From positions 8,403 through 72,402 of the forward strand of contig JBARMB010000102.1 of NCBI GenBank assembly GCA_049802235.1: a stretch of DNA of 64,000 nt. The letters are read 5' to 3'. Below the pieces are notes generated by a model, which did no database searches, was not told where the DNA came from, and was given only the letters and a program-made list of their open reading frames with translations. Shown here in pieces: positions 35,351-43,818 of this stretch. Each line of letters opens with the position of its first letter. Positions within the stretch are counted from its first letter, which is position 1. The stretch is from VBDM01 sp049802235 (GTDB lineage: Bacteria; Pseudomonadota; Gammaproteobacteria; Burkholderiales; SG8-39). The translations under genes and the position numbers were made by a program.

Positions 35351-36154
35351 TCAGTCCCGCCTCGACCACGGCAGGTAGCGCCGGGTGAGCCATTTCATCA
35401 AAGCCTCGAAACCCACCCCGGCAGCGACCAGCACGATCACCGCGACGAAGGCCTCGTTGTGCTTGAAGATGCGGGAGTTGTACAGGATGTAGAAACCCAG
35501 GCCCGGGATCGAGACGAAGAACTCGGCGACCACCGCGCCGATCAGCGCGCGCCCGGCGGCGAGCCGGACCCCCGCAAGCAGATACGGCAGCGACGACGGC
35601 AGCACGACGTCGAACAGGGTGGAAAGCGGACGCGCCCGGAACGAGCGCGCGACTTCCAGGTATTCGAGCGGCACCGAGCGGGCGCCGTCGCAGGAATTGA
35701 TCGTGATCGAGAAGAACGACGCGAACACCACCACCGCGAGGCGGGCGTCGGCGCTGTAACCGAACCACAGCGTCACCAGCGGCACGATCGCCACCATCGG
35801 CGTCGCGAACAGACTGTTCACGTAATACCGCAGGCCCTGCTCGACTGCCGACACACGCCCCATCATGAATCCGGTCGCCATGCCGGCGATCAGCGAAACG
35901 AAAAGCCCCTCCGCGACCGCCCACAGCGTCGCCCCCGCCGCGGCGAGAAACTGCGCATCCGTGATTACGGAGAAAAACACCTTGACGATGCCGCTTGGAC
36001 GCGCGACGTAGGCGGGCGCGAGCGTCCGCACCACCAGCTCCCACAGCGCGAGCAGAACCAGGCCGGCCGCGACTTTGAGCACGATCGGCGAGCTCAGCAC
36101 GCCGGGCCGACTTCCCGCGCTGGCGTGCAAGGGCGCGGCGCTCGCGCCGTTCAC
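35351..36154 (-). CDS. ABC transporter permease, SsuC/TauC type (second permease)
   Basis: The protein has 267 residues and about six membrane helices. The EAA loop is EVARSFRARPLSTLFDVVLP followed by LPYLLAGVRLAAGRALIGAV. It belongs to the nitrate/sulfonate/taurine importer group. The GTG start overlaps the stop of the first permease gene (GTGA), so the two subunits are made together and may form a heterodimer. Confidence 0.88.
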   Translation of the reverse strand: MNGASAAPLHASAGSRPGVLSSPIVLKVAAGLVLLALWELVVRTLAPAYVARPSGIVKVFFSVITDAQFLAAAGATLWAVAEGLFVSLIAGMATGFMMGRVSAVEQGLRYYVNSLFATPMVAIVPLVTLWFGYSADARLAVVVFASFFSITINSCDGARSVPLEYLEVARSFRARPLSTLFDVVLPSSLPYLLAGVRLAAGRALIGAVVAEFFVSIPGLGFYILYNSRIFKHNEAFVAVIVLVAAGVGFEALMKWLTRRYLPWSRRD

Positions 36155-36915
36155 GCGTTATACCCCTTCCACGCGGCGAAGCGCTTCTCGAGATAGCGGC
36201 CGAAATCCATCAGGCCCACGCCCAGCAGAACAATGACGAGGAGAGCCGCCAGCATGCCGGCGGTATCGAAATTCTGCGACCCCGTCATGATCATCTGCCC
36301 GAGTCCAGACGGACTGAGAAAGAATTCCGCCGCCACCATCCCGACCAGGCCGCGCGCGATCGCCTGCCGGATGCCGGTCATGGTGAACGGCAACGTGTAG
36401 GGAATCATCACGTCGCACCACAATTGCCATTCGCTGGAGCGGAAGGAATGCGCGACCTCGACCAGTTCCGGCCTGACGCTGCGCGCGCCCTCGATGGTGT
36501 TGTAGAGCACGGGGAAAACCGCGAACAGGAACACCACCAGCACCTTGGGCGCAAAGCCGAAGCCCATGATCGAAAGGATGAACGGGATGACCGCCACCAT
36601 CGGCGTCGCATAGAGCACCATGATGTAGTCCTCGAGCGCCACCCGCAGCCACGCCACGCGCGCCAGCAGCACGCCGAGCGGCGCACCGACCGCAATCGCG
36701 ATCAGGAGCCCGGTAACATAGAGTTCGAAGGAGGCCGAACCCTGGCGCAGGAGCGCCCCGCTTCGCCCGAGTTCCCCGAGACTCGAGAGCGTCGCGGACA
36801 GCGGCGCCCAGAACGCGCCGGAAATCAGGCGCCCCGACACTTCCCAGACGATTGCGCCGAGCGCAAGGCTGGCGACGATCGTCGCGTAGCGCAGCAACCG
36901 CTTCCGCTGTGTCAC
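36151..36915 (-). CDS. ABC transporter permease, SsuC/TauC type (first permease)
   Basis: The permease has about six helices and the EAA loop VEVAHSFRSSEWQLWCDVMI with GIRQAIARGLVGMVAAEFFL. The GTG at 36915 (MTQRKRLLRYATIV) is preferred because the alternative GTG at 36942 lies in the loop of a perfect hairpin. Upstream of 36915 lies GGCGGAAT. With the second permease, ATPase and binding protein it forms a complete importer. Confidence 0.87.
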   Translation of the reverse strand: MTQRKRLLRYATIVASLALGAIVWEVSGRLISGAFWAPLSATLSSLGELGRSGALLRQGSASFELYVTGLLIAIAVGAPLGVLLARVAWLRVALEDYIMVLYATPMVAVIPFILSIMGFGFAPKVLVVFLFAVFPVLYNTIEGARSVRPELVEVAHSFRSSEWQLWCDVMIPYTLPFTMTGIRQAIARGLVGMVAAEFFLSPSGLGQMIMTGSQNFDTAGMLAALLVIVLLGVGLMDFGRYLEKRFAAWKGYNA

Positions 36916-36930
36916 GGGAATTCCGCCGGT

Positions 36931-36953
36931 CCCGCGGGCCACGGGCCCGCGGG
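36931..36953 (-). repeat. Perfect intercistronic hairpin in the ABC importer operon
   Basis: The arms CCCGCGGGCC and GGCCCGCGGG are perfectly complementary with a 3-base loop. It lies between the binding-protein stop and the permease start. Such structures often protect the upstream binding-protein mRNA and lower permease expression; that role is inferred. Confidence 0.7.
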
Positions 36954-36966
36954 ATTCAGCGGCTGC

Positions 36967-37986
36967 TCAGTGCTTGTTGACCAGCGCCCAGGCGTCGTGC
37001 CAGACGCTGGGATCGACGATGCGCTCGTACGGCACTACCGTCTTGTCGGCCTTGATGTTGCCGACCGCCTTCTGCGTCCTGCCCACCGCCTCGATGTATT
37101 GGCGGGTCAATCCGTCCTTTTCGTGCGGCCAATACTCCATGTCGATATACGCCTTGAGCGATATCCCCGCCAGTTTCGGGCTGCGACCGGTAGGGGCCGC
37201 ATCCTGCGCGACCTTGGCAGCGTTGGCCGGGTCGTGCATGAAGCGCTCGGCGTCGATCAACCCCGCCAGCAAACGCACGAAGGCGTCGCGGTTCTGCGCC
37301 AACTTGTCCTTGCGCACAACCAGCAGCAGATAGTGATCGAGCGGCCGCGATTGTTTCTGCGTGACGATCGTCTTTATCGATTTTCCGGTTTGCTCCTCGA
37401 TCGCGGGAACGTCGTCGATATGCAGCGTGCCGTACTTGAGCTGGCCGGCGATCATCGCCGCGGCCGTGTTCGAGCCCAGCGCCACCTGCTGCACGTCTTC
37501 GATCTTCATCTTGCAGCCGCCGACGAGCATGGTCTTGAGCGCAATCGATCGCGCCCCGCCCACGGTGTCCACGCCGACCCCCTGGCCATTGATGCTGGCA
37601 CAGGTCGCATTCGGATCGATGGAACCGATCAGCCAGTCGGGATGCTCCATGCCCCAGATGCCGACCAGCGGTACGTCCGCGTTCGAGATCTGGCTGATAA
37701 GAAGCGGCGTCACCGACAGCGCGGCATCGATCTCGCCGGCGACGACGGCGCGCGCGGCGAAAGTGCCGTTATCGAAGGGACGCACCGTCACGTCCACGCC
37801 GCGCTGCTTGAAAAACCCCTCCTGGTCGGCGACCAGCACGATCACCGCGCCGAAGATCGGCGGAATGCCGGGAGTACCGAAGGTCAGCTTCGGCTGCGCC
37901 GCCGAGACCGCCGGAAAGCACGCGGCCGCCAGCATCAGCCACACCGCGCAGATGCCGCGGGTCGACAGGTATTTCAGGTATGTCAT
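36967..37986 (-). CDS. ABC transporter substrate-binding protein (SsuA/NMT1-like)
   Basis: The protein has 339 residues. A signal peptide (AVWLMLAAACFPAVSAAQ) is followed by FGTPGIPPIFGAVIVLVADQ, FFKQRGVDVTVRPFDNG and AARAVVAGEIDAALSVTP, typical of the aromatic/sulfonate/pyrimidine-binding group. The ATG at 37986 is chosen over a GTG at 37992 because GGAGG lies 7 bases upstream. The ligand cannot be inferred; the surrounding genes suggest an aromatic acid or related compound. Confidence 0.87.
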   Translation of the reverse strand: MTYLKYLSTRGICAVWLMLAAACFPAVSAAQPKLTFGTPGIPPIFGAVIVLVADQEGFFKQRGVDVTVRPFDNGTFAARAVVAGEIDAALSVTPLLISQISNADVPLVGIWGMEHPDWLIGSIDPNATCASINGQGVGVDTVGGARSIALKTMLVGGCKMKIEDVQQVALGSNTAAAMIAGQLKYGTLHIDDVPAIEEQTGKSIKTIVTQKQSRPLDHYLLLVVRKDKLAQNRDAFVRLLAGLIDAERFMHDPANAAKVAQDAAPTGRSPKLAGISLKAYIDMEYWPHEKDGLTRQYIEAVGRTQKAVGNIKADKTVVPYERIVDPSVWHDAWALVNKH

Positions 37987-38017
37987 TTTCACTCCTCCTG
38001 GTGGTCAAGAAACAAAT

Positions 38018-38815
38018 TTACCGCTTCACTTCGAATTCCGCCTCGCGCGCATCCGCCATCAGCGTGCCCCAGACGTGCTCGCGCAGTTCGGCAAAGCGCG
38101 GCTGAAGCAGCGTCGTGCGGTCGCGCGGGCGCGGCAGGTCGACTTCGACGATTTCGTGCACCCCGCTGGGTCGCCCCTTGAGCACCAGCACGCGGTCGCC
38201 CATCAGCACCGCTTCGTCGATGGCGTGGGTGACGAACACCATCGTGGTCGGCCGTGTCTCCCAGATGCGCAGCAGCTCGAACTGCAGGATCTCGCGCGTC
38301 TGGGCGTCGACCGCGCCGAACGGCTCGTCCATCAACAGCACGCGCGGTTCGACCGACAGCGCCCGCGCCAGCCCGCAGCGCTGTTGCATGCCGCCGGAAA
38401 TCTGGTAGGGGTAATAGTGCTCGAATCCGGACAACCCTACCAAATTGATGAATTTGCGAACCCTTGCATCGATCTCCGCACGCGACACGCCGGCCAGCTT
38501 GAGACCATAGGCGACGTTCTGAAATACCGTCTTCCACGGAAACAGACCAAAATTCTGGAACACCATCACCACGCCCTCACGCGGCTCGGCGACCCGTTTC
38601 CCCTCCACCGATATTTCGCCCTCGGTAAGCGGGATCAGCCCATCGATGCACCGCAGCAGCGTCGTCTTTCCGCAACCCGAAGGACCGATGATCGCCAGCA
38701 CTTCGCTTTCGCCGACGGTGAACCCGACATCGCGAAAAACCTCCAACTCGCCATAGCGCTTACCGGCCCCGGACACCAGGATGCGCGGCCGGGTCTGTGC
38801 TGCCGAATTGCTCAA
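38018..38815 (-). CDS. ABC transporter ATP-binding protein
   Basis: The protein has 265 residues with Walker A GPSGCGKTT, Q-loop VFQNFGLFPW, signature ISGGMQQRCGLARAL, Walker B LLMDEPFGAVD and H-loop VTHAIDEAV. It belongs to the SsuB/TauB group. The start is a TTG at 38815 with GAGG close by; the spacing is short, so a downstream start is possible. The binding protein follows after 31 bp and the two permeases after that. Confidence 0.9.
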   Translation of the reverse strand: MSNSAAQTRPRILVSGAGKRYGELEVFRDVGFTVGESEVLAIIGPSGCGKTTLLRCIDGLIPLTEGEISVEGKRVAEPREGVVMVFQNFGLFPWKTVFQNVAYGLKLAGVSRAEIDARVRKFINLVGLSGFEHYYPYQISGGMQQRCGLARALSVEPRVLLMDEPFGAVDAQTREILQFELLRIWETRPTTMVFVTHAIDEAVLMGDRVLVLKGRPSGVHEIVEVDLPRPRDRTTLLQPRFAELREHVWGTLMADAREAEFEVKR

Positions 38816-39020
38816 TTCCTCACTCCGTCAATTTTTATTGTTCCGGAATTTCCCCAACCGGATTTCTTTCCTCGACCCGGAAACCCAGGCAGGCCTTCGC
38901 TTTGGCCACCGCCCCGGCGGCTTCGAACCCCACGCCAGAGGCCGGGCGGTGCCGGCCCGTTTTCATGGTGATCCCGGGCCACGGGGCAAATTCAACCAAC
39001 CCGGTCCGGACCCGTCTCCT

Positions 39021-39674
39021 CTACGCGGCGTGCTTGGACCGCGACGGAGCGGACTTCGCCCAGTATTCGGACGACGCTTTCGTCTCGGCGAGCGCACCGG
39101 CGTTTTCGAACCCGGGGGCCATCGACGCCGCAGTCCCCGCGAGCACCTGATGATGCTCGATGTCGAGCAGCCGCAGCCAGCTCTGCTGGCCCATGGTGAG
39201 CGCAATGAAGCAGCCCAGCTCGACCAGCTCCGGCTCGCTGAAGTGCTTCTGCAGCCGCTCCCAGAACGCGTCGTCGGTATTCAGGCGCCAGGTGATCGCC
39301 TCGGCGTAGGCAAGCGCCGCCTTCTGGCGCTCGTTGTAGTTGATCGACTTCTCGAAATTCAGCAGATCCTTCACCTGTTCCTCGACGACGCCGCTCGCGG
39401 CGGCCTTGATCGAGCGCTGGTTGCCGCAGTACTCGCACTGGACCGTGCGCGATACGTAGAGGCGGCACAGCTCCTTGACGGCGTGATCGCATACGCCGTT
39501 CCTGAATATGTCGCGCCAGGAATTGGCGAACGCCCAGAAGCAGGCGGGCACATGCGCGCGCACCGCGGAACTCTCCGGCCGCGGCGTGCCCTCGCGCCGG
39601 CAACGGTCCATTTCGCTGCGCATTTCGGCGTCCATCGTTTCGAGCGGAACGTAGCTGATTCTCGGTTTTGTCAT
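39021..39674 (-). CDS. Carboxymuconolactone decarboxylase / AhpD-like protein
   Basis: This 217-residue all-helical protein carries the CMD-family CxxC in RTVQCEYCGNQRS. The histidine usually three residues after the second cysteine is replaced by arginine, which may alter any peroxidase-like activity. GAGGAG lies at good spacing before the ATG at 39674. It sits between the Bug protein gene and the ABC importer, so a role in the aromatic pathway is plausible but unproven. Confidence 0.8.
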   Translation of the reverse strand: MTKPRISYVPLETMDAEMRSEMDRCRREGTPRPESSAVRAHVPACFWAFANSWRDIFRNGVCDHAVKELCRLYVSRTVQCEYCGNQRSIKAAASGVVEEQVKDLLNFEKSINYNERQKAALAYAEAITWRLNTDDAFWERLQKHFSEPELVELGCFIALTMGQQSWLRLLDIEHHQVLAGTAASMAPGFENAGALAETKASSEYWAKSAPSRSKHAA

Positions 39675-39804
39675 GCTGACTCCTCGATGCGCTTGCGGGC
39701 GCCGACCGTCAATGCAGCGCAAGTCTGCCCTTTCATCGGCAGGCCTGCAAGGCCCCGGCACGCGGCGCGGCCCGGGGCCGGACAGTCCGGATAGGCGGCG
39801 CCGC

Positions 39805-40767
39805 TCACTGCGGCTTGATGCCGGCCGCCTTGATGACCTTCGCGTAATCGTCGATTTCGCGGCGCACGAAGCGGCTGAACTCGGCCGGCGTCATGCTCAT
39901 CGGATCGTTACCGAGCTTGGCGAGCCGTTCGCGCACGTCGGCGCTGGCGAGCGCGCGGTGCACGTCCTTGGAGATCCTGTCGACGATGTCGGCGGGCAGG
40001 CCGGCCGGCCCCCACAGCCCGAACCAGAGCGTGAACTCGAATCCGGGCACGCCGGCCTCGGCCACGGTCGGCACCTCGGGCAGCTGGCTCGAGCGCTGGG
40101 CGCTGCTCACCGCGAGCGGGCGCAGCTTGCCGTCGCGGATGTGCGACATCACCGCCGAGATGGGTGCGAAATAGTAGTCGACGCGCCCGCCAAGAAGGTC
40201 GGTCACCACCTCCTGCGTTCCCTTGTAGGGGATATGCGTGACGTCGATGCCGGTCGCCAGCTTGAATTTCTCGAGGTTGAGGTGCGTGCCGCTGCCGACC
40301 CCGGCCGAGGCGAAATTGATCTTGCCCGGATTCGCCTTCGCCTGGGCGATCAGTTCCGCGACCGACTTGATGCTCGAACCGGGATTATCCACCAGCACGT
40401 TGGGCTGGCCCGCGAGCGGCGCGATGTCAACGAAATCCTTCAGCGTGTCGTAGGGCAGCTTGGCGTAAATCGCGGGATTGACCGCATGCGCCGACGAATT
40501 GATGAGCAGCATGTAGCCGTCGGGCGCGGCCTTCGCCACCACCGCCGTGCCGATCGAGCCGCCGGCGCCGCCGCGGTTTTCCGCCAGCACCGGCTGGCCC
40601 CAGAGCTCGGAGAGCTTCTGCGTGACCACGCGGCCGACGATGTCGGTGGCGCTGCCCGGGGGAAACGTGATGATCACGCGCACCGGCTTGTTCGGATAGC
40701 CCTGCGCGAACGCCTGGATCGCGCTCGCCGCCAGAGCCACTGCAACAATCCTCATGAAGCTTTTCAT
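39805..40767 (-). CDS. Bug/TctC family tripartite tricarboxylate transporter receptor
   Basis: The protein has 320 residues: a signal peptide (MKSFMRIVAVALAASAIQAFAQ), then YPNKPVRVIITFPPGSATD and AENRGGAGGSIGTAVVAK, hallmarks of Bug periplasmic receptors. They bind carboxylated compounds such as tricarboxylates and aromatic acids. No TctA/TctB membrane genes lie nearby, which is common for orphan Bug genes in betaproteobacteria. It starts 21 bp after the dehydrogenase gene upstream. Confidence 0.92.
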   Translation of the reverse strand: MKSFMRIVAVALAASAIQAFAQGYPNKPVRVIITFPPGSATDIVGRVVTQKLSELWGQPVLAENRGGAGGSIGTAVVAKAAPDGYMLLINSSAHAVNPAIYAKLPYDTLKDFVDIAPLAGQPNVLVDNPGSSIKSVAELIAQAKANPGKINFASAGVGSGTHLNLEKFKLATGIDVTHIPYKGTQEVVTDLLGGRVDYYFAPISAVMSHIRDGKLRPLAVSSAQRSSQLPEVPTVAEAGVPGFEFTLWFGLWGPAGLPADIVDRISKDVHRALASADVRERLAKLGNDPMSMTPAEFSRFVRREIDDYAKVIKAAGIKPQ

Positions 40768-40788
40768 ATCATCCCCCTCCGTAAAAAA

Positions 40789-41736
40789 TCATGATAACCC
40801 GTCGCCGACGGGCACGTTTTCGGACTTCAGCTCCAGCGCCGACGCCTTCGCCTGCTGCACCAGCAGCGTGGCGAAATCCTGCTCGCTCATGCCGTTGCCC
40901 ATCATCGACTGGACGAGGTCGCGCGTGATCGAGGCGAGCGGCATCGGCACCTCGAACCGGCGCCCGGCTTCCAGGCCCAGATCGAGGTCCTTGCGCAGCA
41001 GGTACGGCGTGAAAGTGACCTTGAAGTCGAGATTGACGAAGGCCGGCGCCTTGTAGCGCGTGAACGTCGAGCCCATGACGCTGTTGTTGAGAAAGTCGAG
41101 AAACGCATGCCGCGGCACGCCGGCTTTCTGCGCCAGGACGGTGATCTCGGCCATGCACTGCGTCACCACGCCGAGCATCACGTTGTGGCAGATCTTGACG
41201 ATGCGCGCGAGCTCGCCCTCGCCGACATAGGACGAACCCCGTCCCATCATTTCCAGATACGGCGCGGCCGCGGCGTACGCAGCCTTCGGGCCCGATACGA
41301 CGAAGGTCAGCTTCCCCGCATTGATCACCTTGGCGTTGCCGCTCACCGGTGCGGCAAGCATTTGCGTCCCGTGGGGCGCGAGGATCCGCCGCAGCTCGGC
41401 CGAGCCCTCGAGCGAAATGGAAGAGCATTCGACGACCATGCGCGGCGCGCCGCTCTTGCCCCTGGCCTTCGACAGCAGCCCCTGCGGGCCGGCGATCACC
41501 TGCTTCACGTCGTCCCAGGTCGACACCATGCAGAAGACGATGTCGCAGCCGGCGAGCTCGGTCAGCTTGCCGGCGATTTTCGCACCGTCCCTGGCGAGCG
41601 GCTCGGCCTTCTCGCGGGTGCGGTTCCAGACGGTGATGTCGCAGCCGCCCCTGGCCAGCCGCCGCGCCATCTCGAAGCCCATGCGCCCGGTGCCGATCCA
41701 CCCCAGCCGGGCCTGTTTCACTTTTGCAACAGTCAA
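40789..41736 (-). CDS. NAD(P)-dependent oxidoreductase, 3-hydroxyisobutyrate dehydrogenase family
   Basis: The protein has 315 residues. The Rossmann motif GWIGTGRMGFEMARRLARGG is at the N-terminus. The catalytic lysine lies in VKICHNVMLG, preceded by SYVGEGELARI. The family oxidises beta-hydroxyacids; the exact substrate is unknown. The TTG at 41736 is chosen because GGGAG lies 7 bases upstream; an upstream ATG at 41775 would add 13 residues without a ribosome binding site. It follows the E2 gene by 56 bp. Confidence 0.85.
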   Translation of the reverse strand: MTVAKVKQARLGWIGTGRMGFEMARRLARGGCDITVWNRTREKAEPLARDGAKIAGKLTELAGCDIVFCMVSTWDDVKQVIAGPQGLLSKARGKSGAPRMVVECSSISLEGSAELRRILAPHGTQMLAAPVSGNAKVINAGKLTFVVSGPKAAYAAAAPYLEMMGRGSSYVGEGELARIVKICHNVMLGVVTQCMAEITVLAQKAGVPRHAFLDFLNNSVMGSTFTRYKAPAFVNLDFKVTFTPYLLRKDLDLGLEAGRRFEVPMPLASITRDLVQSMMGNGMSEQDFATLLVQQAKASALELKSENVPVGDGLS

Positions 41737-41792
41737 TTCGATTCTCCCATGAGTGAGCGACGGCACGAACCGCACCGCTCCGGTTTACTGCC

Positions 41793-42803
41793 TCATTTCA
41801 GCTCGGCGAGCCAGTCGCGCGTCTCGAGGATTTGCTTCACCTTGCGCAGGAACGCCGCCGAATAGGCGCCGTCGATGGCGCGGTGGTCGAAGGAGTGCGC
41901 AAGCACTCCGACCGGGCGGATGGCGATGACGTCGCCGCCCGGGTCTTCAACGACCACCGGCTTCTTGCGCACGCCGTCGGTGGAGAGAATCGCCACCTGC
42001 GGCTGGTTGATGATGGCTGCGGTGAAAAACGTCCCGAACGCGCCGGAGTTCGACAGCGTATAGGTGCCGCCGCTGACATCGTCCGGCTTCAGCGTTCCCG
42101 CACGCGCCGCGATGGCGAGGCGATTCATCTCGCGGGCAAGCTCCGCGAGGCTGCGGCGATGCGCGTCGCGCACCACCGGCACGACCAGGCCCTGGAAATC
42201 GAGGTCCACCGCGATGCCGAGGTGCACGCGCTTGTGCACGATCAGCGCCTCCGCACCGAGGCTCGCGTTCACCCGGGGATATGCGGCGATCGCCTCGCAC
42301 ACTGCGCGGGCGATGAACGGCAGATAGGTGAGCGAGAAACCTTCGCGCGCCTTCCATGGCTCGCCGATCGCCGTTCGCGCCTGATCGACACGCTCGTAAT
42401 CCACTTCGACCGCCTGCAGCACGTGCGCGCTGGTCGCGACCGAGCGCAGCATATGCTCGGCCGTCTGGCGGCGAATCTTGGACAGCGGCACCGCCTCGTC
42501 ATCCGGCGCCGCCGGCTTCGGCGCGGCCGGCGCGACCGCCGCGGCCACGGCAGCCGGTTTCGCGCCCGCCGCCGCGGTTTCGATCACTGCCAGCACCGTT
42601 CCCACCGGCACCGCGACGCCGATCTCGACCAGGATCTTCGACAGCACGCCGTTCGCCGGCGCCGGGACTTCGGTCGTGACCTTGTCGGTCTCGACATCGA
42701 ACAGTGGCTCGTCGGCCTTGACTGCGTCGCCGACCTTCTTGTACCAGTTGATGACCGTGCCCTCGGTCACCGTCTCCCCCAGCTGCGGCATGATCACGTC
42801 CAT
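41793..42803 (-). CDS. 2-oxo acid dehydrogenase E2 (dihydrolipoamide acyltransferase)
   Basis: The protein has 336 residues. The N-terminal lipoyl domain has the lipoate lysine in VETDKVTTEV (K41). An Ala/Pro-rich linker (80-104) leads directly to the acyltransferase domain, with the catalytic SFDHRAIDGA (H307, D311). The peripheral-subunit-binding domain that normally holds E1 or E3 is not visible, so the protein is shorter than usual. It is the third gene of the E1alpha-E1beta-E2 set; no E3 gene is in the window. Confidence 0.9.
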   Translation of the reverse strand: MDVIMPQLGETVTEGTVINWYKKVGDAVKADEPLFDVETDKVTTEVPAPANGVLSKILVEIGVAVPVGTVLAVIETAAAGAKPAAVAAAVAPAAPKPAAPDDEAVPLSKIRRQTAEHMLRSVATSAHVLQAVEVDYERVDQARTAIGEPWKAREGFSLTYLPFIARAVCEAIAAYPRVNASLGAEALIVHKRVHLGIAVDLDFQGLVVPVVRDAHRRSLAELAREMNRLAIAARAGTLKPDDVSGGTYTLSNSGAFGTFFTAAIINQPQVAILSTDGVRKKPVVVEDPGGDVIAIRPVGVLAHSFDHRAIDGAYSAAFLRKVKQILETRDWLAELK

Positions 42804-42825
42804 TGCGCTTCTCCGCTCGAGGCCA

Positions 42826-43818
42826 TCATGCGGCGCGCCGCGCTTCCAGCGCGCGCCGGATCTCGGCGACGATGCGCGCCACCGAAGGAATCACGGCGTC
42901 CTCGAGCTGGTCCGCCGCCGGCAGGGGAATGTGCGGCGTGGTGATCCGGATCACCGGCTGCTTCAGCGCGCTGAAAACTTCCTCCTGGATGATCGAGGCG
43001 ATCTCGGCTCCCCAGCCGCACAGGCGCGGGTTTTCCTCGACGGTGAACACCCGTCCGGTGCGCGCCGATTCGCGCAGCAAAGTCTGCGTGTCGAGCGGCA
43101 CCAGCGAGCGCACGTCGATCACCGTCGCCTGGATGCCGTGCTCCGCGGCGAGCACCTCCGCGGCCTTGAGCGCTTTGGGCACCATCGCGGCGAGCGCGAT
43201 CACCGTGACGTCGCCGCCTTCGCGCAGCACCTTTGCCTTGCCGAGCAGCTCGATATATTCGCCCTCCGGCACCTCGCCCTTGTTGGCGAGCAGGCTTTTG
43301 TGCTCGAAGAACACCACCGGGTCGGGATCGCGGATCGCTGCGGCGAGCAGCCCCTTCGCGTCCGCCGGGCTCGAAGGCGCGACGACTTTCAGGCCCGGGA
43401 TCGCCATGGCCCAGTTCTCCACGCTCTGCGAGTGCTGCGCGCCGAAGCGCGACCCGGCGCCGTTCGCGGTGCGGATCACCAGCGGCAGCGTGATCTGCCC
43501 GTTGCTCATGTAGCGCGTCTTGGCGATCTCGTTGGCGACATAGTCCCAGCAGCAGGCGAGGAAGTCCGAGAACATGATCTCCGCCACCGGCCTCAATCCG
43601 GTCATCGCCGCGCCCATCGCCGCGCCCAGGATCGCGAGCTCGGAGATCGGCGTGTCCTTCACCCGGCGCGGGCCGAACTGCTCGAAAAGCCCCACCGTGG
43701 TCTTGAACACGCCGCCGGCGGCGGCCGTGTCCTCGCCGAACAGCACCACGCGCTCGTCGCGCGTCATTTCCTGCGCGATGGCGGCGGCCACGGCGTCGCG
43801 GTAACTTAATTGCGCCAT
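42826..43818 (-). CDS. 2-oxo acid dehydrogenase E1 component, beta subunit
   Basis: The 330-residue beta subunit of a TPP-dependent dehydrogenase begins MAQLSYRDAVAAAIAQEM and shows FGEDTAAAGGVF, SELAILGAAMGAAMTGLRPV and FSDFLACCWDY. The C-terminal transketolase domain has IDVRSLVPLDTQTLL. It resembles AcoB/PdhB-type subunits; the oxo acid is not determined. The ATG at 43818 overlaps the E1alpha gene by 13 bases. Confidence 0.93.
   Translation of the reverse strand: MAQLSYRDAVAAAIAQEMTRDERVVLFGEDTAAAGGVFKTTVGLFEQFGPRRVKDTPISELAILGAAMGAAMTGLRPVAEIMFSDFLACCWDYVANEIAKTRYMSNGQITLPLVIRTANGAGSRFGAQHSQSVENWAMAIPGLKVVAPSSPADAKGLLAAAIRDPDPVVFFEHKSLLANKGEVPEGEYIELLGKAKVLREGGDVTVIALAAMVPKALKAAEVLAAEHGIQATVIDVRSLVPLDTQTLLRESARTGRVFTVEENPRLCGWGAEIASIIQEEVFSALKQPVIRITTPHIPLPAADQLEDAVIPSVARIVAEIRRALEARRAA

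Noticed and set aside
41736..41775. N-terminal extension of the 3-hydroxyisobutyrate-dehydrogenase-like protein from an upstream ATG
   Set aside because: GGGAG is placed for the TTG at 41736, and the extension has no family similarity.
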